Part shown: positions 11,797 through 23,320 of the stretch, one piece after another
Layout of the letters: the number at the start of each line of letters is the position of its first letter
Position numbering within the stretch: the stretch's first letter is position 1
DNA from: Bryoerythrophyllum caledonicum
Taxonomy: Eukaryota; Streptophyta; Bryopsida; Pottiales; Pottiaceae
DNA: 64,000 nt
Assembly: GCA_963971425.1 (NCBI GenBank)
Contig: OZ020517.1
Coordinates: 19,434,904-19,498,903 of the forward strand
Reading direction: 5' to 3'
The notes under the pieces: generated by a model
What the model was told of the DNA's origin: nothing
Database searches by the model: none
What the model saw: the letters and a program-made list of their open reading frames with translations, nothing else
Made by a program: the position numbers and the translations under genes

Positions 11797-12811
11797 GAAA
11801 CGGGCACTGACCCCGTTACTGAGGGAGCGGGGACGGGATTACAAGGGGAAGGGAGAGCAGGTAGGGCAATGCAAGGGGACGAGGGAGCGGGGTTGGAGAG
11901 GGAGGGTGAGGGGCTCAGGGAGTTCGGGATCCGGGGGGATGGGATAGGGGATGTGTTCCCTGGGCAAGGTAGTGTGGGGGGCGGGGAGTCAATTGGGGTT
12001 GGGGATTTTCAACAATTTGATATAGGTTCAGATGATGGTGGGGAGGCAATGGGAACTCAGACTTTGGAAAGAAGAGAAGGACCTGCAAATTTCTCTAGAG
12101 ATGATGAATTTCCCAATGTGGTTGTAAGAAGGGCACTGAGAAGGAGATATAGAAGGGCCGGCGCATTTGTGGCACAACTAAGTGAGGATCCAATGACCTC
12201 AAATAATGAGTATGAAAGTGAGGATGAAAGTGATGGAGGTATGAGTGATGAACATCGTGGTAATGTTCAGGAAGACAATGTGCGGGATGAATACGGGGAT
12301 GAAAATTGGGGGCAAGAACACTTTACTTATGAACCGGTTCCAAACGCATTTCATGGAATTAGTGGAACAACCCATTTCTATGAAGCTCTACCTACTATTT
12401 TGCAACTTTGGGAACTTTTCTGGCCCTACAATTTACTCAGAAAAATTATGAGGGAAACCAATTGTTATGCGAGTTCCATAATTGATGCTTTCGGGAGGAC
12501 AATGGGGGGTAGGAATTGGATCCCAATTACAGTTGGAGATTTGAGAGCCTTTCTTGCTATCCACATCTACATGGGAATGAAGAAGCAACCAAACCTGAAG
12601 ACATATTGGGAGAAGGAAGGGTCAATTTTTCATTGTCCCAGTATTTCAAACATTATGACTTTGGCACGGTTTAGAGAATTATCACGGTGTATGCATCTTA
12701 CTAATCCACAGACATACGAAGAAATAGAGCGAGGTCAAGCAGGATATGATAAGATGAGGCAACTTAGATGGCTCCTGAATGATATTAGAGATGCATGCAT
12801 GAGGGAATGGG

Positions 12812-12891
12812 CATTGGGTGAATATGGGACCATCGATGAGATTTGGATATAAAGGATCATATACATTGGGTGAATATGGGACCATCGATGA
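12812..12891 (+). repeat. Local duplication across the stop of the piggyBac-like frame
   Basis: A 28-bp sequence starting cattgggtgaatatgggacc occurs at 12812-12839 and again at 12864-12891, a period of 52 bp. Because 52 is not a multiple of three, the second copy is out of phase with the first, and the first copy runs into TAA within a few codons. Confidence 0.9.
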
Positions 12892-12892
12892 C

Positions 12893-15484
12893 ATTTTGAT
12901 TGGTACCCCACTGTACATGGTAGTGTCAAAATTGTGGTTTATATATAACTTCCATGTATCACTTAGATTAGAAAATTAGTCCACCATGGTTGTAGGCCCA
13001 AAGTTCAAATTGCAGTAACCAATTCAATATTATGAATGTTTTTTTTATTTCAAATTGGAGTGGAAACTAGACTTCAGAAGCTTCATTTTGTTAGGTGGAC
13101 TCAACTTCAAAAAGAATCATTTAAATGACTAAAATTTAGATCTAGTGCAAATCTAGAAGTTTTTGAAATTCACTACATGAAGATCTGTGTCACACACTTT
13201 CTCTTTAAAAAAAAAACATGATTATTTCAATGAGGTTGGTTTCATCATCATCTAGTGCTTACACATTCAATGAATCATCCAGAATAAATTTAGATGGAAA
13301 ATTGCATTTCTTCATCTAATATTATACATTGAAAATCATCTATGAAGCTACATTTTGGCTCCTTGGATGTTCTAGGGTTGATAGAGTATGTTTATGGAGA
13401 GCAAAGGGTAGCTGGTGGCATGGAAATCATACAACATGAGACTCACTCGTTGGAGCCTTAGACCATGATATCATTCCCACCGCAATGGCACAAATGGCCA
13501 TGGAGGAGGTTTTCAGACGCGTTAACGTTATAATAAGCCTTCGCCGTTGCCAAGTCCAACGGAACCCCCACCACACAGACTCCACTACCTCACCAACAAT
13601 TTCGAGTGGCCTGCAACAAATTTGTCACCCCGATCTTCTGCTCTGTTGCCCCTTGTGACCATTGTCCACCTCAAGACATAACCATACCATATATGCGATC
13701 TAATACATGTGGGTGAGAGAAGGATGTGAGACATAGAGGCACGGTTGTCAATGAAGATGGGCCATTTCTGGGTTGGTAGCTTGCCAGGGAAGGAGGCTTG
13801 TCCAAGCGTAATTGGTATCTCTAGTTGTTGGTAAGCGGCAGAGGCGCAACCCACTGTGACATGTGCCAATGGCCGTTGGCATCTCAAAAACTAGCTCATA
13901 GTGGCAATGCTCTTGTGTGAGGTGAAGGACCTGACAAGGAGGGTTGGCATCGCAGCTAAGGGTATGACAAAAATTGAGGGACCCTCTGGCCTGCCCTGCT
14001 TGCCGTTGCAACCCCTCCTCAGCTGCTCTCCCATTCTCTAAAGGCCCTTCTCCACAAACCTACGTCCATTCTCCGCCGTCAGCATCCAAGTTGTTATCAA
14101 ATGTCACCGTCATCAAAATTGAAATTCTGTTTTTGCACCTTGTCCGAAAAAAATATGGTGAAAAAAATGTTTTGGAGTGAAAGTTTTTCAATATGGAATT
14201 TTTTTACTTTTAAAAATATATTAAGATTTAAAAAAATAGAATAATGTTACTCACTTGCAATAATAATCACACATTTGATAAAGGGTTGTAGAATTTGTTT
14301 TCCCTAGAACACCTTATTGAAAAAAATTACAATTTTTTTATAAAAATGTAGACATATATATTTTAAATAGAATTTATTCAAAGCTAGAAAAATCTAAAGT
14401 TTTTACCCTTCTCTAATAGCATTGAGTAAATTTTATATTCAAACAAATCCTTTTCATAGTATTAGAATCGAATTCTTACAGAAGACCAAATTTTCCTCGC
14501 CCTATCAGATAGGATTCAACAAACCTATTTAAACCTCTTCCCAATTAAACCATTTCCCAATTTTGAAATTCCCTACTTCAAGAAAAGTTGTAATTCAAGA
14601 TTTTGAGTAATTTCACTCTCATGATCACATTCCGGCACAAACAACGAACGTCGAGATTCCTCAACGAGAAGTACAGAACGACAACCCCCTCACCCAACGA
14701 GGCACCAACGAGAAACTCACGTAAACATCGTCCGCAAAACCCTAGGCGCGCCACCACCGTCCCCCGCCGCCGGTCCCAAGCCTGTCACAAAACTACTTCC
14801 TCAAAATCAACCACATACGTACATCTTCAAATCAAAATCCACAACTCTCGTACCCAGAATCCACAAAACGGTAGATCCTGCTCCCCGTCCTGTCGCGCGG
14901 CGGGCAAGCGGGAGAACTCGGATATGGCTTCGCAGACAGAGAGCAGGCTTCAGGAATTCCACTGTCCGCACTCGATTCCATCGCCATCCGGAGCGCGCAC
15001 CACGCCTGACGCCATGGATTGATGGCGGCTCCGTCGTCGAGTCGCCATTGCTTTAGTTGGTGAAGTTTCTGGAGCTTTCTTTTGCGCTCCGGGTCGAGGT
15101 AGGATTTGCAGGGTTTAAGGAGCTCTGTGGTCGCTCGGTGGTCGCTCGGAGGTCGCTCGGAGGTTTCGAGAGACGGCTGGAATAGTTGAGAGCCTGAGGA
15201 CGAATTGAAGTTCTGCGAAAGTTTAAAGCGGAGGTGGATTTTGTGGTTGGTTGGGGAGAGTTTTTTTGACGCGGTGAAATTCGTTTCTTTTTGTGAGGAG
15301 TTTTGGTCGCGGAGGAGTTTGTGTGCGGTGTAGGAGGTAGGATTGGAGTATTTTTGGTTAGGAGTTACAGTGCGGAGAGATTCGCGTGGTTTTAGAGCAA
15401 TTGCAGGATGGTCGGGATATCTTGATTTGCATTTGACCGCGGACAGTCTTTCGTTACGTGAGCGGCGAGTAGAGGACGCACATT
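12893..15484. other. Intergenic AT-rich region and 5' flank of the kinase gene
   Basis: 12893-14590 is AT-rich with a GC-richer patch at 13490-14080; frames there are short, on both strands, and not recognisable. 14600-15480 becomes GC-rich and non-repetitive and includes tggtcgctcg repeats at 15130-15160. It is the probable promoter and 5' untranslated region of the gene starting at 15485. Confidence 0.4.
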
Positions 15485-18400
15485 ATGCCGCCCACGATAT
15501 TTCATCCGCGAGCGCTGGCGACGTCGTTCGCTGTGATGCCTTCATCGGAGGGGTTGGTGCAGATATCTGGGAAGGGGAAGCTGTTGGACGCGTTTCTGTC
15601 TGAGGCGAGGCGCATTCCGGTCGGGCAGGTGGCGTTGGCGGGCTCACGGTGCAATGCTGGTGGCAAGCTGGTGCAGAGGCGCAGCAAGTATGGCGAGTCT
15701 TTGGTTAAGCGTTGGGGTGGAGTGAAGGCCAATACGGCTTCTAAAAGTTTTGCTCGGTTGAGCTTGTGGTCTCTGCATGGTGCGGATGTGAGTGGTTGTA
15801 GGGGAATGTGTACGTCGCGAGTCAAGCAGGTCAGTGGCGTTTTGAACGTGGCTGTGGAGGCCGGGGAACCTGTGGAAGAGTGTACCGCTGCGGTGCACCA
15901 GGATAGCAACTCTGAAGATCGTCTTGAATTCGTGGAAGCTGCGTCTTCCGATGTTAAAGAGAATGAGGAGATCGATTCTAGCGGGGATAGAGAAACGGGT
16001 GAAGTCGATTCAGAGGTCGACGCAGCCGGTAACAATTCTGAAAGTTTCAGAAACATTTCTATGATGAATAGCTTTTACTTTTTGATTTGTGATTATTAGT
16101 GCTGTTGCTTGGTATGAGTATTTTTGATGTTTAATTTCTTCTGCAAGACTGCACACCAGAATGTCATATTTGATGTGCTGAACTACTGTGAACCTGTTCA
16201 TTCTTTTGATATGATATGATGCATCCACTCGTACTACTTGCGTTTGCTCCTTTTTTTGGTTGTGATGTAACATTATGTTGGCGTTTTTATACTAACATGT
16301 AGCATATCACAATTAGCTTTCGTTGTTGCGCATTTTCTGCTTTGAACTTATTTTCTTTCGTGTGTGAGTTTCAGAGCTGGAGTAGTTTTGAATTGTCTTG
16401 CTGAACTCCATGTCCAACTATGATTTGATTTGTGTCGCAGGAAGGATGCGAGAACGACGAAGACGATCATTTGGTGCAAGCGTCGCGCGACATGCACATG
16501 AGCCTTTCCCTGACTTGCTAACGGTTCCCGGAATTGGACCTCGGAACATGGAGAAGTTGGTGTCTAAGGGCATCGCAAAATTAGCAGAGCTGAAGCAGCT
16601 GTATCGTGACAAGGTAATATACATCGGCACAGGGTTTGACCAATATGTAAACATGTGATTTGTAAATTCCTCCGAAATGTTTGCTCCATGAAGCCAAGGT
16701 TGTCTTAATTTTTGGCTCTAACTGTGTTTATGTTTGTTACTCAGTAATTCTTTGTTTGGTTTTCCAAATTGTCACGAAGTGTCCTGAAGTGTCTGACATG
16801 CCTCTTGAATCTGGATGTAGTTTCGGGATAATGGCTCGGACAAAATGGTGGAGTACTTGCGGAGTTCAGTTGGTATTCTTCACAAGCACCATGCAGCCAG
16901 CATCACCAATTACATCAAAGACAAGGTAGAGGCTGAACTTGCTCCTAAGGATGAAGGATCTCGCCCCAGAAAACGTTTGACCTTCTGCGTGGAAGGTAAC
17001 ATTAGCGTTGGCAAGTCTACATTCTTGCAGAGAATTGCAAGTGAGACTCTTGAGCTGCAAGATCTTGTAGAGGTGTATTTCTTACCCATGGTGCATTGCT
17101 TTAATCTCCCTATTTAGCGGTACTTTCGATTAACTGATGGTCTTCTACGGTCAGAATGGAACAGTTTCTGTGAGACGGAGATTCTTGAGTTTTCTTTTCA
17201 GTATGTGTCTGACTTGGGATATTGTACACAGATCGTCCCTGAGCCTGTGGCGAAATGGCAAGACGTGGGTGCGAATCACCACAACATTCTTGAGTCCTTC
17301 TATCAAGAGCCCGAACGATATGCTTATACGTTTCAGAACTATGTATTTGTCACCCGTTTAATGCAGGAGCGCGAATCTGCTAATGGGGTCAAACCTTTGC
17401 GTTTGATGGAGCGAAGTGTTTTCAGTGACCGAATGGTAAATTTTATTTGACTTTTATATTGACGTCGTTTTGATTTGTCTTAGAAATGATTAACATGTAG
17501 AAGTACTTACGGAACACTGAACCTTGTTTGGTGAGGTAGGTCTTTGTACGTGCAGTACACGAGGCGAAGTGGATGAGTGAGATGGAAATTAGCATATATG
17601 ACTCCTGGTTCAATCCAGTTGTCTCGGAACTTCCTGGACTTGTTCCCGATGCCTTCATTTACCTTCGTGCCAGTCCTGACACTTGCATGCAGCGTCTACA
17701 TTCTCGGAAAAGGCAAGCATTCAAATATGTTCCCTTAATTTTCTTGCTTTAATTCTATATTTAGATGTCAATTCTTTTTTTTCTCCTCCTACTTTTCCTT
17801 GTTTCCTTTCTGTCCCCGTTGGTGTCACTTTTGGGATTGGTGGTAAATTGGGTTTGAATTTCATTGAACGGTGTGGAGGATTTCTGCAAACGTTTGCAAG
17901 TATGTGTAACCTAACCTATGGTATCCTCCAGATACGATATATAGTCGGTATGGTGTTATTCATAAATTAACATTTTTTGCTGCTCCAGGCCTGAAGAGCA
18001 GGGAGTCAGTCTAGATTATCTCCGAGGGCTTCATGAGAAACATGAGCAATGGCTTTTACCAGCACAGACAAGCAATGGAGGAATTCTTTCGGTCAGTCCA
18101 GCCTTGAGGGAGCCAATGTCACCTCGAATTCGTGATCGTGTATTCTATCTGGGGGGTGATCAAGTACACTCATGCATTCATAAGGTTGGTCCTTTAACCT
18201 TACAACCTCAAATCACTTGCGAATTGAGGACTTCTTTTGTTATTTCTTGGCGTGACTACAGAACGTTTGTCTAGTACGACTATTAAGAAGGGGTGAGGCA
18301 AGTTGCGAACCTCAGTTGTGAATTTGTGCCAATGACGATAAATTTGATTCGAGCATATGAGAAGTCTTGAGCTATCAAATGGTGCTAATTTCAATTGTCA

Positions 18401-19134
18401 CTACCACCGAGGCACATTTATTGTTAGTTTGTCTACTTCTGAACTGGTACCAGTGATGTTATCCACTGAATGAGTGAGAAGAGCATCAAATTGCTCCATG
18501 ATTCTCTTTCAATTGTCACTACCACTGAGGTACCTGCTCTAGTGTCCGTTATTGTTCTCATTGAAGATTTACCTTAATTCGATGCCACCATCTAAAATTT
18601 TCATTCTACTGGACCACTTTCGTGATCTCTGCTGATGTTCCTAAGGAGGGCTTTGAAGTGCTATGGGTGCTGACTTCATATTTCCGTGGTCCAAATCCTT
18701 GCTTGCAGGTTCCTGCATTGATGTTGGATTGTGACACCAACATCGATTTCAATAAAGATATTGAAGCGAAAAAGGAGTAAGCACGAACACCATCGCCTTT
18801 CAGTAATCTCAGATGCTTATTGATGGTTTGAGTTAGCTCACATTGTTACATCCTCGGATAATACTGGTACCGGATTACGATATGAAAGTTTTTCCTGTTT
18901 GCATTGGACTGACGTACATCCAATCTTGCTTGTTGTGATTAAAGGTATGCAAGACAAGTAGCAGAATTTTTTGAATACGTCCACAAAACAAGGGACAACC
19001 AACTAGGAGCTGAGAATCAGCTTGTTATACCACGCACAGGAGGCTTGTTAGGACCTGATGGAGCCCAACTGCTTGGTAACGCGCAACTGGATGCAGCTGA
19101 TCTGAGCCGTCGGATGTCTGCCCTTCGTGTATAA
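15485..19134 (+). CDS. Deoxynucleoside kinase family protein with N-terminal HhH extension, eight exons (599 aa)
   Basis: It phosphorylates deoxynucleosides with ATP in nucleotide salvage. My exon model is 15485-16028, 16441-16613, 16821-17072, 17232-17435, 17540-17712, 17989-18184, 18709-18776, 18945-19134. All junction phases agree, and the sum is 1800 nt with TAA at the end. Residues 1 to ~70 (MPPTIFHPRALATSFAVMPS...) are Ser/Arg-rich, suggesting an organelle transit peptide. Next comes an acidic linker, then a helix-hairpin-helix LLTVPGIGPRNMEKLVSKGI as seen in plant homologues. The Walker A loop is GNISVGKST (about residues 298-306), followed by VPEPVAKW, the ERSVFSDRM motif (about 383) and an Arg-rich lid RLHSRKRPEEQG. 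The C-terminal tail ends LSRRMSALRV. Seven introns are short (103-524 bp); intron 5 uses a GC donor. The host substrate preference cannot be read from sequence. Confidence 0.88.
17713..17988 (+). other. GC-AG intron of the kinase gene
   Basis: The donor reads aaaag|gcaagc and the acceptor tgctccag|gcctgaag. The frame across it is RLHSRKR-PEEQG, the conserved lid of the kinase, and no GT nearby restores that frame. The donor matches the usual GC-type consensus AG|GCAAG. Confidence 0.8.
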
Positions 19135-20660
19135 CTGGCAAGAACATCATGACCTATTTTACAGCGAAGTTGGAAGTAAACTGATCTCCCATGTTCAGAG
19201 CTGGAGTGCTTGCACTGGATTCGACGTTTATTCAGATGAGGATTGGCACAATTCCCTTTGAAGGGGATTGGAGACCTCTGCGTGATCGCGATTATTGATC
19301 CTATCCGACATAGGATCTCTCGCGTGTGGGATTGATGGAGGTTATTTTGCTTTGGATCACTTCCAAACCTCTTGGACGCGGCATAAACCTGCTTGGGAGC
19401 ACCTTGGGCTCCAGACTAGACTGAGGCTTCCGCCTTGTGATCTTAGTTCGTGTTTTGGCAGGTGAAGTCGGGACCGTTAAAGAATGGTCAATCTTCGAGT
19501 TATTCTGTGACTTGTAAGATACCTTACCATTTTTGAGATCTTATGCGCCTCTTTAAGGGAGATACGGCATCTATCCAGGTTAAAAGATGAAACACGCAAG
19601 CTACTTGCTTAATTACAAGACTTTCCATTGTTACCCTTATCAAATTCTCATTTGTGTTTCAATAAACACAGATTCGCAGGTGCGGAAAATGTGGTAAGCG
19701 CATTGGCTTCCGCATGTTATGGTGAACATTTTGTTGCAGTTTACTGGAGGGTTGGTTGTTCTGTAACTACCACAAACATCGTACATTGTACAACTCTGTT
19801 TTATTTCAGGGTTGCAATGAAGCTTCTTTGGATTTAGCTTAATTTTTTATATTGCCAGAAATTGCCAAAATGAAAATTTGTAGTCGATTTGAAAACCACA
19901 TTTCAATTTAAAGGTGAAGGAAGATTGTTTTTCCAATAGTTAACTTTTTATCAAAACGGTAGGCAGCGATGGGGAATTCAAGGTCTTCACTCCACCTGTT
20001 AAAACTTTCGTCCCTTTCTTGCACAGGATGTCACATCGATGCTCGTGTTACGAAGAGCAAGCTTCAGTGTTCGTCGTTGGTAGATCATTTTTGCAGAAAA
20101 TGTTGCCGTTTCGGAGGCAAGATCCGAGCGGTCAGTACGTTCTTCTACACTGCTTGGGTGCGCACGAGTTTTTCGATCACCTGATTGGCAGCGATGGAGG
20201 GGAGTCATTCGGAGTACTTTACCGTTGTTACGCCCGCAGGAATGTGGGGTGGGATGGCAGAATACGCTCCGGGTGAGGGTGAAGGCCGCTCGTGTGAAGG
20301 TGAGGTCTGCGGATGTGTGCCATGTCGCAAGCTTGGACGATGGAAGGTGGCGTGACTGAGGAACTGTCCGGCGAGGGAGCACCGGTGGCGCGCCAGTCAC
20401 GATTGAAGTGACGCGAGTCTGTCCTGGAGAGCAGGACGTGGCGGGCGAATCTGCTACACAGGGCGCGAAAGAGAGTAAGACGTGGGCGCAAAGTGTTGGA
20501 ACGGCCGTGTGCGTGCGGAGCTCCGAGTGTCCGGGACGCTCGAAACGATCTTGCCGCAGATACAGGATTGCCGCTGGCTGCAGAACAAGGAGAGAGAGAG
20601 AGATCGTGCGAGAGAGAGAGAGATTGTAGCAGACCTCCGATTTGGTGAAAGAATTCTGTC
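19135..20660. other. 3' flank of the kinase gene and an unassigned GC-rich block
   Basis: 19135-19970 is the likely 3' untranslated and downstream region. 20000-20640 is GC-rich with overlapping frames on both strands (for example 20228-20809 minus), none of which I recognise, and includes a (gaga)n tract at 20591-20628. It may hold decayed remains of the same gene as the nucleotidase fragment next to it, but I found no further match. Confidence 0.35.
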
Positions 20661-20662
20661 AA

Positions 20663-20877
20663 TTCCTCACGCTTCCACCCAATGACTCCACAGTGGTGCC
20701 TGTACCGAAGCTTGCAGAGCACAAGCAGTCCACCCGTGAGAGCTTGCAGGAACGCCGTTGGCGATAGACTCCATCGGCAGATTGGGGCAGCCCAAAACGC
20801 CTGCCACAACTTTTCCGTTGTTCAGTAGCCCCAGAGCGATGGCGTACTAGTCTCCGCTCACAAACCTGAACACGTGC
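20663..20877 (-). pseudogene. 3'(2'),5'-bisphosphate nucleotidase (SAL1/HAL2-like) exon fragment, broken
   Basis: Read on the minus strand, the sequence gives (stop)YAIALGLLNNGKVVAG, then GVLGCPNLPMESIAN, then after a frameshift near 20740 SASFGTGTTVESLGG. This order matches the SAL1 family, where the stretch after the DPIDGTKGFLRG motif reads approximately Y-A-x-A-L-G-L-L ... G-V-L-x-C-P-N-L-P ... G-x-G-T. Active enzymes hydrolyse PAP to AMP and act in sulfur metabolism and stress signalling. Here an in-frame TAG sits where homologues have Gln before YA, the frame shifts once, and neither the metal-binding DPIDGTKG block nor the C-terminal half is visible. It is a dead fragment. Confidence 0.62.
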
Positions 20878-21120
20878 ATCCAGTAATTAGCCAATTGCAA
20901 CCACAGCATACTGATCTCTAAATACATGCATCCAGTGAATAGACAAATGAACTCCCAAACCGGCACACACGCATCCAGTGATGAGCATAGCAAACGGAGT
21001 GATGGCATACTCATCTCCTCTCACACACCCACAAACGCATCCAGTGATGAGCATTGCAACCAGAGTGATGGCATACTCATCTCCTCTCACACACCCACAC
21101 AAACGCATCCAGTGATGACC
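20878..21120 (-). repeat. Tandem array of 66-68-bp units derived from the SAL1-like exon
   Basis: Units start gcatccagtgatga at 20971, 21037 and 21105, with degenerate units at about 20878 and 20930. On the minus strand each full unit reads tgtgagaggagatgagtatg followed by ccatcac, encoding VRGDEYAIT. This is the same sequence as the start of the neighbouring nucleotidase fragment (gagcggagactagtacgcca), so the array is an amplified piece of that exon with part of its upstream flank. Confidence 0.8.
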
Positions 21121-21627
21121 ATCCACACGAAGAGAGAAGAAGCTCCATTTGCCTCACCCTCGAGTTCCATCAATCCGAGGTGCAAATTTGTCAAAAAACC
21201 CATTTCAGATCTGTGACAACTACGGACGTGAGATCTTCTCAAGCAACCAAGTAACACGGCACTCTCTCGAGCAACCTGAAAACATGAAATCTCGAGCAAC
21301 CTCCACATTTTGAAATATGAAACTCTCGCTAGCAATCTACAACCTTGAATGGAGCTTCGCTTGGTGAACCTTGCACGACTTCCCGCCAGGCTGGTGTCCG
21401 TTGACGCGCGATGTTGGTGCGTTGGCGCTCGGTTGACGCAAACCTTCGCCGCGTTGGCTGGCAACCCACGCAACGGATGTAACAAGTCAACCCCCAATGA
21501 TAACATATTCTACTAAGATTGCTTAAAAAACGACAGAGGAGTGGCCAAGATTGAAATACAAAATAATGTACAGGGGGCTTTCAAGCAGCTTCCTGACACC
21601 AAGTATGTCAACCAGGATCTCTTTTAA
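21121..21627. other. No recognised gene
   Basis: Unique sequence between the nucleotidase-derived array and the TAA-flanked element. A minus-strand frame of 139 codons (21087-21506) overlaps the array and has no recognisable domain. Confidence 0.35.
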
Positions 21628-22191
21628 CGGCCACTTCACACTTGGTGGGCAAGTCAAGCGGCCGTCGATTTCCACCAATGAGATTGCTAGAATGGCCAAA
21701 GTTTGGACTTTGGGCCTTCACACTTGTGCCCAAACTCCAAAGGCCGTCGTCCTATATGGCTGCACTTTTGGGCTGTTTTGGCGCCAAAGCGATGGCCTCT
21801 CAAGCAATACTTGGGTCCCCATTATAGCGGACCCAAACTACAATTGAGAGTCCATTGAAATTTTTAATAAAATAATGAAAAACTGACAAGATCTAGACCA
21901 TTCGATGAAAGAGGCCGAATTTCCGGGCTGGTTTTTTTTGGCTAAATTTTTTGGCTGATTTTTATAAGCTAATTTTTATGGGCTGACTTTTTTTGGCTGG
22001 TTTTTTTTGGTGTAATGATATGGGGTTTGGACTTTGGACTTGGCCTTTGGGGCTTCACACCACCACCGGCCAAACCTTCAGTCTCTATTATTTAATGTAT
22101 TTTTTTGGCAAAAAAGTTTGGCCTCTCGCAATAGTTTGGCCACTCGTTTTGATAGACGGTCACTCGACTTGGGCATAGTGTGAAGTGGCCC
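21628..22191. mobile_element. Non-autonomous inverted-repeat transposon, PIF/Harbinger-like (564 bp)
   Basis: The ends are inverted copies of ggccacttcacact (21629-21642) and agtgtgaagtggcc (22177-22190). Both sides are flanked by TAA (21625-21627 and 22192-22194), the 3-bp duplication typical of PIF/Harbinger and its Tourist-like derivatives. The interior is rich in tttggactttgg-type words and carries no transposase. Assignment rests on the target duplication and end pairing only. Confidence 0.68.
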
Positions 22192-22443
22192 TAACCCTTT
22201 AAAACCAGACCTCCACCAAATACACCCAAGATCGACCATGTTTGGGCCATCCCGGCCTTAAAGGGTTAAACCATATAGACAAATGGTATCGGGAGGGGGG
22301 TGTGGACAAAACTTGGCCCCTATTTTTATGTTGGCCAGGGGACCTTATTTATACCGACGTGGGGCCTCCAAGGATAATTTGGGGCCAAATTTGGCAGAAA
22401 ATTTCCAAAAAAAACATTTGGACTCCCAATAAAAAAAAGTAGA
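22192..22443. repeat. Truncated copy of the TIR family found at 24.8, 25.1 and 50.7-51.8 kb
   Basis: 22290-22440 contains acttggcccctatttttatg, accttatttataccgacgtg, ggggcctcc and aatttggggccaaatttgg. These are recognisable variants of the internal sequence of the family described at 24813-25128, but without the inverted ends. Just left, taaccctttaa (22192) and ttaaagggtta (about 22257) form a small hairpin. Confidence 0.55.
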
Positions 22444-23320
22444 AAAAAAGGCCTACCCGTGACCCACCTTGTGCAACATCCATCTACATGAAATAAAGAG
22501 GTCTTGTCAACCATAGCTGTTGATCTTTATATGATACCCTACGCATTGGTTAGGTTCGTACATAATTAATTCAAAATGAAGGCTGGCCAAATTCTTTGGA
22601 AAATATAATATATTTGTCTAAGGTGATACCCACGTATTGCCAAGGTCATTCCCTTGTAATATCTAGGCAATGCTCATGTTATACCGAGGTGATACCCATT
22701 GTGTCCGAACCAGTGTATTAAAACAAAATAATTGGTTCGTACAGGGGTGTTTGAACCAGATTGATGCGTACAACAGTCCAAATCTATACCTTTCCTAAAG
22801 TTCAAAGAGGAAATCTAGGAAGGATATTGCTTCAATATTTTGATAGCTTTATTTAGAAAGTTTGTTGCAATCTTTTGTTAGATTTATTTAGTAAGAATAT
22901 GCAATCATGATGTGATCTTAAATTTTTTTAGGAATGGTGCCTATATTTCATATTTCTAACCTTCTCTAAAACCTAGGAGATTTATCCTTCCTTTAATTCG
23001 TTAAATTCTATATGAGAATGGCATAAATTTTATCTATAGGTTAGATAAGTATAGATATAATATTTCTGCATTGCCCCTACCTAACTCTATTCTTGCATGT
23101 TCATTAAAAATTTCAAGAATTGAAAATTTAAATTGCAATCATGGCAACCTGTCCAAGATTTATAGCAGCCTACCTACTCAAGATTTGCAAAAGCCCACCT
23201 ACTTAAGATTTGTAAAAGCCGACCTACCCAAGATGTACTAGAGCTCACCTACCCAAGATTTGCAAAAAGCACACACAGGTACGTTGCTCCCTTACAACCA
23301 TGCTAAAGACAATTTTTTAA
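22444..23320. other. AT-rich intergenic sequence
   Basis: No coding or element signal, apart from short diverged repeats (tacccaagatttgcaaaag words at 23150-23270). Confidence 0.5.

Larger units (their letters stand above)
11065..12852 (+). pseudogene. piggyBac-type transposase, N-terminal part with a repetitive Gly/Glu-rich leader; truncated at the first catalytic Asp
   Basis: One 595-codon frame. Residues 1 to about 410 are low complexity, Gly/Glu/Arg-rich and built partly from tandem repeats, ending in acidic stretches (SEDPMTSNNEYESEDESD). From about residue 428 the sequence changes to a typical DDE_Tnp_1_7 (piggyBac) amino half: FHGISGTTHFYEALPTILQL, then FLAIHIYMGMKKQPNLKTYW, SNIMTLARFRELSRCMHLTN and YDKMRQLRWLLNDI, finishing TIDEIWI-stop. 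In the family the IDE aspartate is the first of three catalytic Asp residues, so the frame ends exactly there and the rest of the catalytic core is missing. A 52-bp duplication at the stop gives the likely cause. Active transposases cut at TTAA; this fragment cannot. It is useful as a relative of the TTAA-flanked elements elsewhere in the window. Confidence 0.75.

Noticed and set aside
20228..20809. A 193-codon minus-strand protein
   Set aside because: The frame overlaps the nucleotidase fragment in a different phase from its conserved motifs, and the rest is low-complexity GC-rich sequence.
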